Source: Chrysaora quinquecirrha
Taxonomy: Eukaryota; Cnidaria; Scyphozoa; Semaeostomeae; Pelagiidae
DNA length: 64,000 nucleotides
Direction: 5' to 3'
Assembly: GCA_014526335.1 (NCBI GenBank)
Contig: JACTAT010000043.1
Coordinates: 414,171 to 478,170, forward strand
Below are positions 10,876 to 21,288 of the stretch, in pieces; within the stretch, counting starts at the first letter, position 1; every line of letters begins with the position of its first letter. The position numbers and the translations under genes are program-made. Under the pieces are notes generated by a model. The model was not told where the DNA came from. It did not search any database and saw nothing but the letters and a program-made list of their open reading frames with translations.

Positions 10876-11309
10876 ATTTTTTGCCAGAGGTTGGCTGTTT
10901 ATCAATCTCTGATGTATGCTTATCGACAGAAAAATTACATAACTAGCTGCATGCTTTTCTTGCTTGAATATCATGCTTGAATTTTGTGCTTTCTCAACTT
11001 CTTATCTATTATCCCTCAAAGGATATTCAAGGATAAAGAGAAGAGAGAACATACATTGTTGTTTGGAGGCAACAGAGGGCTTGGTTTAAATACCGGAAAA
11101 GGATGCCATCTAGAGGTATCAAATGCCCGAATACCGAATACAAGCTTTAAGTTTTTAATGATAGAACTTCATTCATTCCCAAAGGCATGCTGTGCTAAAT
11201 GAAGGAAAAAACTGTGTACGAGCGCCAGTCGTCATGATCTCAGAAGTAGTAAGACTAAAATTATAATCACACTCACACATTCGTGAAAGTTGCAGAGAAC
11301 TGAAAAGGA
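10876..11309. other. No gene seen
   Basis: Between R2 copy B and R1 copy C. Only a short open frame (10984-11202) with no recognisable domain. Confidence 0.4.
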
Positions 11310-12788
11310 CTCTTGCAGTGAATCAATACCCATAACAAATCTTATCAAAAGCTATTGATTGAAATCACCCTCTGTGAAATGACGATGGAATGGCTGAAAA
11401 GTTATCAAACTAAAGTAAAACCAAAGTAAAACCAAAGTAAAACACACTGGATCCCATATCGAGACATAGATAAAGCAATCAGATAACCTCCTAATTGGAT
11501 TAACCTCGGTTAAACACGTTCTATAACAGGAATGTTATTTACGTCCTCGTATTTCGAAAGAGAGAAACAGAATAAAGGATTCAGCAAAAGACGTCGGCTG
11601 TTTCTTCCCCTTTTATAAGTGAAAGGAAATTTCCCATACTTACTGTATTTGAACAGAAACAGTACTATTTATTATCCTAGGTGTGCCCATAAGGTATGCC
11701 GATTACGAGCATGCAGCCGATTTGCTTAAAAAGAATTTGCAAGAGTCACTTTAAGAAGGCATGCAAATGGACTCTTTGTCTCTTGGCCCCAGTCTTTATT
11801 GAGATAAACGTTATGAGACTGAAATTTCCATTATCATCGAGGCAATAGACGTTTGCCAAGGCGACGTGCAGATCTTTGGTTCCGGTTTTGATAGAAGTGC
11901 TCCCAGGAACATCAATGCGAACAAGATCATATGTATCAAAATACCCTAGATTCAGAGCTAGGAATAACGTACAGGAGAAGACCTTTCCTCTACTTTGCAA
12001 AATCTGACCACTTCAACTGCAAATGCACTATTTGTTTCGAGTTTAAAGAAGTAATGCCCATTTTCCCAAGAGGAACATTAACAGGGTCATTCAGGTGAAG
12101 AAAGTAAAGAAAGACAGAATTTGAAGAGCGCTATTACTACCATTTGGGAGGATAAGAGAAAAGGCGAGGAATGTGAGAATAAGAGAGGAGAAAGGGTAAT
12201 GCTTGAGGCCCCCAAGGGAAGATGCCTTACCAGGGTTGCAGTCAGGGTTTCACTGTAAATGTCCCGGCTAATACTTTTCCTCTTGAGTCAAGAAAGGGAG
12301 GAGAGTATTTGGAAAACTCCGCGGTCTCGAACTGCGCAACTCGCCGTTATTTTCACTGCTTGTCACATGAAATCTGTTCATTAATTCTGGTTTGGTATAC
12401 TTTATTTATCTTGCTGTTTTTCTCATTTATCTTTATTCGACTATTGTGCGTAAGAAACTAGATAAGAATGGATTGGAAACGAGGCTCCGGAATAAAAATG
12501 AGTAACTTGTTTACTCTTTTGTAACTAGAAAGACTAAGAATTTAGAATTTATAAGAATTGAAGTATAAAATCGTCCTCTTTCAGTATTATTGGTTTTCTG
12601 TATTTTAAAGCCTTGTTATATATTTTCTTGCTATTAACTTTTAGTTATAGTACTATCTTAACCTTTAATAGTTGCATGGATTAAGAGTTAAAATTCTGAG
12701 CTACGAATAATTTTTACCTTAGGAATTTTTTAAGTTGCTTTCACATTAAGTGGCTCTTGTAGCATAGTGGTCGTCAACCCTTTCAAAA
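11310..12788 (+). repeat. Repeat module R1, copy C, uninterrupted
   Basis: The intact counterpart of copy A: it runs through GAGGCAATAGACGTTTGCC at the place where copy A holds the LINE. It includes an extra AAAGTAAAACC triplication near 11412-11440. It ends after the tRNA-like A box and TCGTCAACCC, where BEL-derived coding sequence begins. A diverged relative of its first 100 bp is seen at about 57654-57760. Confidence 0.78.
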
Positions 12789-12789
12789 G

Positions 12790-14085
12790 AACGTTCGAGG
12801 ACTAGAGTCGCTTGGCATGTCACAGGAAAACTATGGTTCTCTTCTAATTCCAGTCATCATGGAACGTATGCCACGAGAAATCACAGTGCAAATCGCAAGA
12901 CTGACAACAGAAGAAATTTGGCCAGTCAGAGAAATTCTGGAAATAATAAGGAAAGAAATCGAAGCCCTTGAATTAAGTGCTAGGGTGTCAGCAACGTCAG
13001 ACAGAAAGCCAGAAAAGAAGTATTATACTCGTTCAAAATCGCCTACTGGAACAGTACAATCATTCGTCGCAAAATCGCAAAGGAAAACAATAAAATGCGT
13101 TTATTGCAAAACAGAGCACTCCCTAGAAGGATGTGCTAAAGTTTCCAAAGTAAAAGATCGAATATCAGTTCTACGAGAGTCAAAAAGATGCATGTTGTGT
13201 TTAAAATTGGGACATCTAGTGAAGAACTGTTCGAGTCAACAAAATTGCAAGTTTTGTCGAAAAAGGCATCATTATACTATTTGTCTAAGTAAAGAAAACG
13301 AGGGTCAGAAGCAGACCAAAGATGATTCTGAAGCTGAAGTGCACACAGAGAATGTCGTTACTGCATCAGCAAAGTCAAAGGGGTGTGTCATAATGCAAAC
13401 AGCAAAGGCTTATGTATATGGAAAAGATGATACATCAAAGAGAATGGAGATTACTGTTCTTTTCGACAGTGGAAGTCAACGGAGTTACGTATCAACGTCA
13501 TTGAAGAATAAACTTTCACTGGAATCAGAGACATCAGAAGCAGTAAATCTAAATACCTTTGGCTCAAATAAGTACAAGAAAATTAATTTTTCGAAAGTAA
13601 ATTTGTATGTAGAAGTAGAGGGTGGGACAGTACCTGTCTCTGCGCTAAGCTGTCCAGTTATTTGCACGCCCATCGCCACGCGCTTAAACGTGGAAGAGTT
13701 TCCCCATTTGCAAGGCCTTCAGTTAGCTGATTGCTTTGACTTAAATAATAAGCATATTGATCTATTAATAGGTCTAGATTCGTATTATGATTTTATTCTA
13801 GGGGATATTATTCGTGGACCACGTGGTCCTATTGCAATACGTAGCAAGTTAGGTTGGGTTCTATCAGGTCAGATTGAATCCCATTCTGAATCACATGCAT
13901 GTACTAACATTCACTCTTGTCTAGTTATAGAAGGTTTTTCCTCTGAAGAAAAACACGAGACTGAAGAAATCATTGACCATCTCAGAAGTCTTCATTTTGT
14001 AACGCAGGTCAGGTGTTTTGGCAGCTGTCCAATTGATGTACTAGACCTAGTTGGCATAGAGCTAGTCGGACAACCCATTGGTTAG
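12790..14085 (+). pseudogene. BEL/Pao gag zinc knuckles and aspartic protease fragment
   Basis: Open frame of 422 codons (start 12817, similarity begins about 12791). The N-terminal part is the gag segment ending GSLLIPVIMERMP; then a zinc-knuckle region with CVYCKTEHSLEGC, CMLCLKLGHLVKNC and CKFCRKRHHYTIC; then the retroviral-type protease with the active-site DSGSQRSYVS and the GWVLSG end. These are the gag C-terminus and protease of a BEL/Pao element, with gag N-terminus, RT and integrase absent. The last 30 or so codons (from LHFVTQ) are translated repeat R2, so the stop belongs to R2. No LTR adjoins it. It is not the missing part of the 24.7-28.9 kb element as far as can be judged, because it lies in a different repeat context. 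Confidence 0.85.
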
Positions 14086-14740
14086 AAACAGAATTCAGTG
14101 TCAACTCTTACAGAGTCACAGTAGGTGTATGCAAGTAAAATGTAAAGAAATTTTAATTGTTATTGAATGATAGATTTTATGCTTAATGTGGTATTGTTAC
14201 TTCCTTATATGGTATACTTGCAGTTATCGATGCAAAAAGCGAGTCAGCTGCAACACAATATAGAGAAAATAGCTTCATAACAACACATTAATGTAAAGCC
14301 TGTAATGATCAAACAGTCATGCCAAGAAATCACCATAGCACTAGAAGCTTCATCGCAGTTCATTGATAATGATGAAATTGATGAGCCCTGTTAGCCAGAG
14401 TTTGATTATCTTGTTTTTGTATTTCAGCAGAAACATGTTTGATTTGTTAAATTCCCGTAATGAAGGTAATCATTCTCAAAAGTCTTTTGTACGGGGTGTT
14501 CCAAAGAAATGGAAGCCGATAAAAAAACTTTCGTACCAGAAGTCAAAATTCAATTTTTGAGGATAAAATTTTGTATTCATGCTTTTGAAGGAATGAGAAT
14601 GATGCTGACACCACTTTATAATGCTTTGCTTAATGAGTAACATTAGCAAGAAACAAAACTTTTGGCACAATATTTTCTGGTAAACACAAAGAGCAGTCAA
14701 ATGTGTACTTCAAAAAAGCACAACTCGTCATAACAGATTT
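13993..14740 (+). repeat. Repeat module R2, copy C
   Basis: Near-identical in long blocks to copy A (8157-8870) up to GTACTTCAAAAAAGCACAACTCGTCATAA, after which the two diverge. The first 90 bp are read as protein by the upstream BEL frame. Confidence 0.78.
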
Positions 14741-15159
14741 TTATTTATTTTATTTATTAAAACAATTTTCTCCGTCCAAGTCAATCATTTTTCAAACCCG
14801 TTGCCTGAATTAACCAATGGTTGCATCAATGAACCCTAACTCATCCCAGCAACAGAAAATCGTTAATTGCATGAAATGTGCATTAAGGCTGTGCACATTC
14901 TTTTTTTAACAACGAAATTTATTACAGCATATTTTCGTTAAGATGAAATATGAAAACTCATTCTTTTACTCGCAAGAGTGTATGTTCATATTTAGCATGA
15001 TGACAAAGTTTTATTGGCCTTGAAGCTACGGTTCACAAATAAAAACAATTTCTTAAGCGGGTCCCTTTTTTTGGATCACCCTGTAGAAACAAATGACTAA
15101 CGCCGCTATCTTTTGCAGAAGCTTCTATTGAAATTAACTGGTTTTCACGGCGTACTTAC
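14741..15159. other. No gene seen
   Basis: AT-rich, with TTTATT runs; no open frame with a recognisable domain. Confidence 0.4.
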
Positions 15160-15600
15160 CGAGTATATTTTATTATTTTTTTATTTATTTATTTTTATTT
15201 TTACTTCTTTATGCACGGTAGCCCCGTCAGTTCAAAAGAACTGCTTTTCAGGGGGCCGTGACAACGACGTTTATACAGTTTAATATACAAATTGTCAATT
15301 GGTTAAAATGTTGGCTATCAAAACATGTTTTTCATTCTTCTCTTAAAGGTGGCAAGGGAGGGAGCCAGTTTAATTTCGCGTTCAAGTTTATTCCAAAGTT
15401 TAGGTCCACGAAACGAAATTGCCTTCTGCCCATTGTTAGTTTTCCGTAAGGGCATCACAAGGTCAGTGTCGGTATTTCTCAGTTTTCTGATAGTACTGGT
15501 AGATTTCTTATGGAAAAGGTTAGAGAGGTAGATTGGGGCCAGCCCATTAAATTGCCTATCTTGCCTTATTGCCTATCTAATAATATCTTGCCTTATTAGA
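15160..15600 (-). pseudogene. C-terminal end and 3' tail of a LINE
   Basis: On the minus strand the sequence reads NGLAPIYLSNLFHKKS, then NGQKAISFRGPKLWNKLE and LATFKRRMKNMF followed by a stop near 15323. This is the conserved end of jockey/CR1-like LINE polyproteins. The 3' untranslated part follows (ACGGGGCTACCGTGCATAAA) and ends in an AAATAAAT tail at about 15160-15195. Everything upstream in the element is missing or scrambled (repeats of GCCTATCTTGCCTTATT at 15550-15600). Confidence 0.8.
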
Positions 15601-17339
15601 TCGCGTCAATAAGTATTCTTTTATTGTCTCTTCCCTGCAAGGGATTTAATAAGGCCGAGTCGAAATTGTTTTAAAGCTGTAGCAATTTCTTCACTGTCTT
15701 TCCTTATTCGTTAACAGACAAGCCTTCTAGTATAAAATGAAAAAACGTTAACATGATTTGCATCTCGATAGCACAACAGCACAGCAGGCAAGCGAGAAAG
15801 CAAGCAATCTTTATTTGTTAGCGCGGGTCAAGGGTTCTGTCAGCTATATAGCTGATGTGGACCTTCAGCTTTAATGTAAAAACAAGCAAACGTGGCCAGA
15901 TAAACCCAAAATGAAATTCTGTTACCATAGTAGGCATGAACACCTGACTTTAATAACATATCAGAATAACTTCTGCTAATGTCAAAGCAGCCGGCTATTT
16001 TCAACCATTTAAGCGCAATAACTTCTTTTTTCTATTCTATGCGCTGGCCGATTGGGTGAAGGTTCAAGTGAATGGATAACTGCGTGCACTAAACTGAAAC
16101 ACCAAAATTTCCTTGATAAAGTCTCCTCCCTTGAAGCGCCCTCTTAAAATTGAACTAATTGACACGGATGCTAATGCTTGCTGTTCAGCATATTGTAGCA
16201 TTTTAGATAATTGAGGAAATGTGCTCGGGGTAGGGTGTCTAATCCGGGAAATGTGGTAACTACTTCATCTCGTCTACTTCTCTATTTCTGTTTTCTCTAT
16301 TGAAAGAAATCATTATACTTATCTGAACCCAACGAATTCAAATTCTATCTGTTTCAGTCTAAATGTTTAACCACGTGTCTTCTACAGTGACTCTACTTTA
16401 AAGCTCTTCTGTCAAACAGTACACAAGTTTAACTAAAATTTCTCACCAAAGGTTGTTTTGTTTTTTCTTCACTCTATGCATGTACACCGTTGCTGTTTGC
16501 ATCAAAAATGTGGCGTTCGAATGTACAGTAGCTGTACAATATCTTTTTCTTGTTTAGCTTCTCGGATAAGTAGACATCTTTCTTGGTGTGCTATTTTGAA
16601 TTTTCATACAAATTTGTGATGCTGCTGCATTGTTTCGTTTGATGCACATGTCCTCACACCAGCAGATTTTACACAAAATGTATTTGGCAGCATGTCTTGC
16701 TTATTTCTGATGGGGTTTCAGGAGTTTGTTCTTTCTGCTAATTTCATTCTACAAAGAAACAACCTTCATGAGGTTATTTCACCAACGATCTTTGATTTCA
16801 CTGTTGGTTTAATTACGGTGGAATATTTCATCTCACTAGACCGTGGCATTGCTCGATCTTGTTTTTTCGATGTTTCAATTTGTGCAAATTTTCCCCATGT
16901 TGTCCTCTATTAGCTGCTGGTAGATTTTGCCATTCGTTCAGGTGTGAGGTGATCTGTGTTTGGATCCAGAGCTTCGGATTCTACTTAAATTATCTCAAGG
17001 GCTCTCAATATGTCCCATATTTTACCTGGACTTGACTTGTAAATCAACCATTGAACTGTCAATGCATTTTTTTATGAAACAATTATGGTTAAACTGCTCT
17101 GTCATCTCTCTTTTTTGATTAACTGCCCACAATGCATGTGGCTTGTGGTTGCCGTGCAGTATTTTGGTCTTTCAATTTTTCTGTTTTACGAACTATAGTC
17201 TCCCACAGCGACAGAGCATGTTGCAATATTGTTGCAAAACGTTTGGTTGCAAAGCTTTGATCCTGCCCTGTAGTCATTATCACCTTAACTCAAATCTGTG
17301 TGCAGATTTCGAAGCTTGAGGTTCTTCAGTGTTCAGATT
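15601..17339. other. No gene seen; short R2-like piece
   Basis: About 1.7 kb with no convincing coding sequence on either strand. A short stretch at 15808-15850 (TTTGTTAGCGCGGGTCAAGGGTTC...CAGCT) resembles the first 40 bp of R2. Confidence 0.4.
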
Positions 17340-17424
17340 ACAAAACTCTGGAATGATGAGTGGTGACCACATGCCGCACAGAAAGCAAAAAAATAGCAAC
17401 GCTGTAGCAATGTCCGAAGGACGC

Positions 17425-17820
17425 TGATGATGATGATAATAATGATGAAGATGATGTTAATAATGACGAAGATGACGAAGAAGAAGACAACGATGATGAG
17501 AATGATGATTATGTTGGTGATGATGATGATGATGAGGATGATGATGATGATGATGATTATGATGATGATGATGATGATTTTGAAGATGATGATGACTTTG
17601 AAGAGGATGATAACGACCATAATGATCATGCTAAAGACGATAATGATGATGATTATGATACTCGACGATGACGACAACAATGATGATTATCACGTTGAAG
17701 ACGAAAATGATGATCACCGTCTTCAACGTGATCATCATCGTCTTCAACTTGTGATGATTATAATAATGATGAAGATGATGATGATGATGGTGGTGATGAT
17801 GATGATGATTGTTGACAATG
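17425..17820 (+). repeat. GAT/ATG trinucleotide array, degenerate
   Basis: Nearly continuous GAT repeats with scattered interruptions. Long open frames on both strands (Met/Asp-rich or Ile-rich) are products of the repeat, not genes. A 15-bp perfect hairpin lies at 17689-17732. Confidence 0.95.
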
Positions 17821-18304
17821 TGATCAGATGAATCTTTCCTGGAAGAATCCCAAAAGTTTGAATCGAAAATAGAAAACCTCTAGTAAAGTATATGTACTAA
17901 TAAATTTGAACTCATAGGTTAAACTGTGTAACAAATAACTCCCTTCAGTGCACCGAAACCTATAATCTTTGCTTCAAATGATGAACTTAATTCTAGAATC
18001 TCCAAAAGCTATCATAAGAATTCGCATACTATGCAGATGACTATAGTCGATAATTAGTAGCACTTTGAAGAATTGATTGCCAACTTTGGACTATTTATTT
18101 TCAGATGATGCTCGAAGCCGCAAACTGCTTTGAAAAAATTTCTTCTGTTTAACTTGGCAACAATTTCTACTGCGCCACAATCTCCTCCTCTCTTCACACG
18201 AAAATATCTTACATGTAAGAGGACTTCTAGAAACCTCTGAAAATAACAACCCAATCAAAAATTTTATGAAAATATTTCAAAATCTCGGTGTCAAATTATT
18301 AGTT

Positions 18305-18385
18305 TCCTGCATCGTGGATCGAGCTCACAACCCTTAGCGCAAGGAACAAGCGCATTATTCCACTGTGCTACAATAACAGTTGATA
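18305..18385 (-). repeat. tRNA-derived sequence (SINE head or tRNA pseudogene)
   Basis: The minus strand has a pol III A box (TAGCACAGTGG) and, about 35 nt on, a B-box-like GAGCTCGATCC, with a GCGC...GCGC anticodon-stem-like pair between. The acceptor stem does not close convincingly, so it is not called a functional tRNA. Confidence 0.5.
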
Positions 18386-18741
18386 CTAATTGATATTTTT
18401 GGCAAGCAGTTGCATTTTGTTAATTATGCCCACTAACGACAACACTTAACGGCGATTTCGAAGTTTAATTCCTATTATTTGTGGTTTATCTTTTGTTACG
18501 TTTTGGCACGAAAAAGCGTCTATATGCCAATATATCTATATGTCTATATGTCTATTACAACGAACACCCTCTAAATATGTCCTCCGGACATAAACATGTT
18601 AAGTCCTCACAAATAAACTCAGGAACCCTGTCACTATGTACGAAGAATGCTGTTATGCTGGTGCGCTATAAATGCCGGAGAGGATGCGCATGTGCGGCTG
18701 GATAAAATAGCCTCGAAAAAAGATGATTGGCATGACAAAGA

Positions 18742-18742
18742 G

Positions 18743-18798
<56 letters not shown>

Positions 18799-18921
18799 TT
18801 GAAGATTAGGATGGTGATGATGATGATGATGATGATGTTGATGATGATGTTGATGATGATGATGATGATCATGAAGATGATTATGATTATGATTATGATC
18901 ACAATGATGATGATTATGATA

Positions 18922-18958
<37 letters not shown>

Positions 18959-18962
18959 CAGT
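18742..18962 (+). repeat. GAT trinucleotide array
   Basis: About 20 perfect repeats at the left end, then interrupted repeats with GTT and ATT variants, ending ATGACAGTCATCATCAT, a small palindrome. The open frames here are repeat artefacts. Confidence 0.95.
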
Positions 18963-19452
18963 CATCATCATACTAGGTTGTCGTTTATGTAAAAAGCTTG
19001 TCCTTACTTTTATGAGATTATTGTTGTTTGCACAGGGTTTGAGCCATCTCTTGGGAAAATTTATGAGTAAGCTCGCTGGGACCCCTTAAGCAAACTCACC
19101 TCGAACCAAAAGTTACATTGCGATCTCCCATATATGTAATCAAGATGTAATGTTTACGACCATTACCAGTGTTAACGACTAACCCAATTAAGTAGACCTG
19201 TTCGTCGAGAAGGTGCTAGTAATGAGCCTCAAATGGATGCAAATGCTTCACGTTGATGCATGCTTTTCTGCATAAGCAAGACTGACGAGCCTCTCTTTAG
19301 TTGCTGAGTCATATCTTCTTCATACGTGAACAGAAATATTACGAATTCCTAATCATGTAATTCATTCAGGGAAGATTGCCAAACAATAGATGCAACCCCC
19401 TTTATCGAGCAAAGGCCGGCCTGAATATACAAATGGTCTGCGACTGAGTCAC
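18963..19452. other. No gene seen
   Basis: No recognisable coding or repeat signal between the GAT array and the DIRS fragment. Confidence 0.4.
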
Positions 19453-21033
19453 TCAGTCACTGAACCCTATGTTGTTTACCATTTGATGAAATGCATCAAT
19501 AGCAAATGAGTCTGGGTCCGGTTTATATGACACATATGTAGGCAACTGTTTGTTCAAACGAGAAGCAAACAAATCAATATCAGGTTTGAGAGCAAACTGG
19601 CGTAGGCTAGACTCAAGTATTGATGGATTTAGCATCCATTCTGTATTGCTATGATGTTGTTTACGTGAGGCAATATCGGCATCAACATTTTGCAGACCAG
19701 GAATATGGGCGACAGAAATCCAGATATCTTTTTGTATACACCACTCCCAAATAGTTTTGCATAACTTGTTGCACGCAGTCGAATGACTTGTGCCCATATG
19801 GGTAAGGACTGAGATCGCAGTTGTGTTGTCGCTCATAATCCTTACATGACAGTTGTTAACATTTTTGGCGAAAATTTTCAAGCCAATTGAAATGGCTAGC
19901 ATTTCCAAATAATTTATGTGCTGCAGTTTTTCGTTTTGGGTCCAGCTGCCACTGGCACTATTTCCAGCGCACACAGCACCCCAGCCTTGAAGGGAGGCAT
20001 CAGTTGAAATTGTCATGCTTGGTTTTTGACGGACAATAGGGTTGTGAAGGTCTGGTCCGTAGTTTATCCACCACTGTAGCTCTGACTGACTTTCCGCGCT
20101 AAGACGCATAGGAGAGTCGAAGTCCCCCTTGTTTAGTTTCAGGGCAAGAATTTTATCGTTTTCAAGACCTCTGTAATACAGTGGACCGTATAATGTGCCG
20201 GGGAAACAAGAGATTAGTTTTCCAATAAGCCTAGCAACTTGGCGAATAGACAAATTGTGTTGTTCAGCTAATACTGTACGACATAAAGCAACAACCCCCT
20301 CGATTTTATCGTGCGTTGGGGTGACGGTCATATTTACGGAGTCAAGAATGAAGCCTAACATTTTGATTTGCCTAGAAGGCACGAAGGCGGATTTGTTAGG
20401 GTGAATAATGAAGCCAAGTTTCGTAAATATTTCAAAGGTTGCCATAACATTCATGAGGCAATCTTCATAAGTATTCGCTTGCATGTAGAGATCATCAATG
20501 TAAGCCGTTACAATATACCCTTGTTGATGCAAAATCGTTAACGGCACTTTCAGAATTTTTGTGAAAAGCCGTGGGCAGCAAGCTAAGCCATTAGGAAATG
20601 CCGTATATTGGTATAATTGCCCACCGAATTGAAAATGGAGGTATTTTCTGTCATTAGTGCCAATAGGCACACTATAGTAGGCATCTTTAAGATCTAATGA
20701 CGCCATGAAACAATTTTTTGACATCAAATTCAGTATTGTATTGAGTGTATCCATTTTAAAATGCCTGTAAACAACTTGTTTGTTAAACTCTTTTAGATTT
20801 AAAATCATTCGAAAAGATCCGTCCGGCTTTGGACGTAGAAAAATCGGCGAAATGATCTGGCCGGGCTGTCGCTGAGCTATTTCGAGAACCTTTTTACCGA
20901 GCAAGGTTTCAATTTCGGCATTGACGATGCCTTGCTCAGCCTCCGAAAATGTGCTTGTCGTGTTGGCGTCACGCATAGCGTGAACACTAGAAGCAAGCTC
21001 GATTTCTGGTTTGCCGCGCCTGCGCGCTCGCAT
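19453..21033 (-). pseudogene. DIRS-type reverse transcriptase - RNase H fragment
   Basis: Uninterrupted 526-codon frame. RT blocks in order are SPIFLRPKPDGSFRMILNLK, MASLDLKDAYYSVPI, FPNGLACCPRLFTKIL and the catalytic AYIDDLYMQ near residue 187. RNase H follows (TISTDASLQGWGAV, LEMLAIS, MSDNTTAISVL, DADIASR). The C-terminal block DIDLFASRLNKQLPTYVSYK is characteristic of DIRS-like elements, which integrate by tyrosine recombinase rather than integrase. The frame stops after VNNIGFSD, well before the family's usual end; no recombinase, methyltransferase-like domain or terminal repeats are seen. The frame itself is clean, so truncation may be recent. The first Met is only the first in the open frame, not a proven start. 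Confidence 0.87.
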
Positions 21034-21279
21034 CTCATGTGATCCCTAAGTGACGTAGCTGATGATAGAGAAGAATTGCCATTTCAGTGACAACAGCGCA
21101 AATTTTCAAAGAGCTAACGATCGATTAGTGGTTTGCCTTTTGTTACGCGTTTTGAGCGTTCCTATATCTGTATATTGGTATATTGGTATATTGGTATATT
21201 GGTATATATATTCTGCGTTCCCTCGACCTCACTCCATCATTGTCGAAGAAGTCGAAGAATTCTTCGTACATAAAAACGG
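21034..21279. repeat. Y-like remnant with TATATTGG microsatellite
   Basis: 21125-21165 (TTTGTTACGCGTTTTGAGCGTTC) resembles the end of family Y at 18495-18530. It is followed by four to five copies of GTATATTG (21170-21212). No gene. Confidence 0.5.
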
Positions 21280-21288
21280 AAATGTTCG

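Larger units (their letters stand above)
17340..18600 (-). repeat. Family Y element, copy 1, with internal GAT array
   Basis: Inverted relative to the copy at 36745-37330. It begins with AATAGCAACGCTGTAGCAATGTCCGAAGGAC (about 17391-17422), passes a GAT array, and ends with CTTTTGTTACG...AAAAAGCGTCTATA and GTCCTCCGGACAT (to about 18591). The matching ends occur in the same relative order in the other copy, with a GAT array between them there too. No coding capacity; a tRNA-like piece lies inside. Confidence 0.65.

Noticed and set aside
17333..17831. Long Met/Asp-rich and Ile-rich open frames
   Set aside because: Pure translation of the GAT microsatellite on both strands; same for 18666-19089, 36879-37330 and the right edge.
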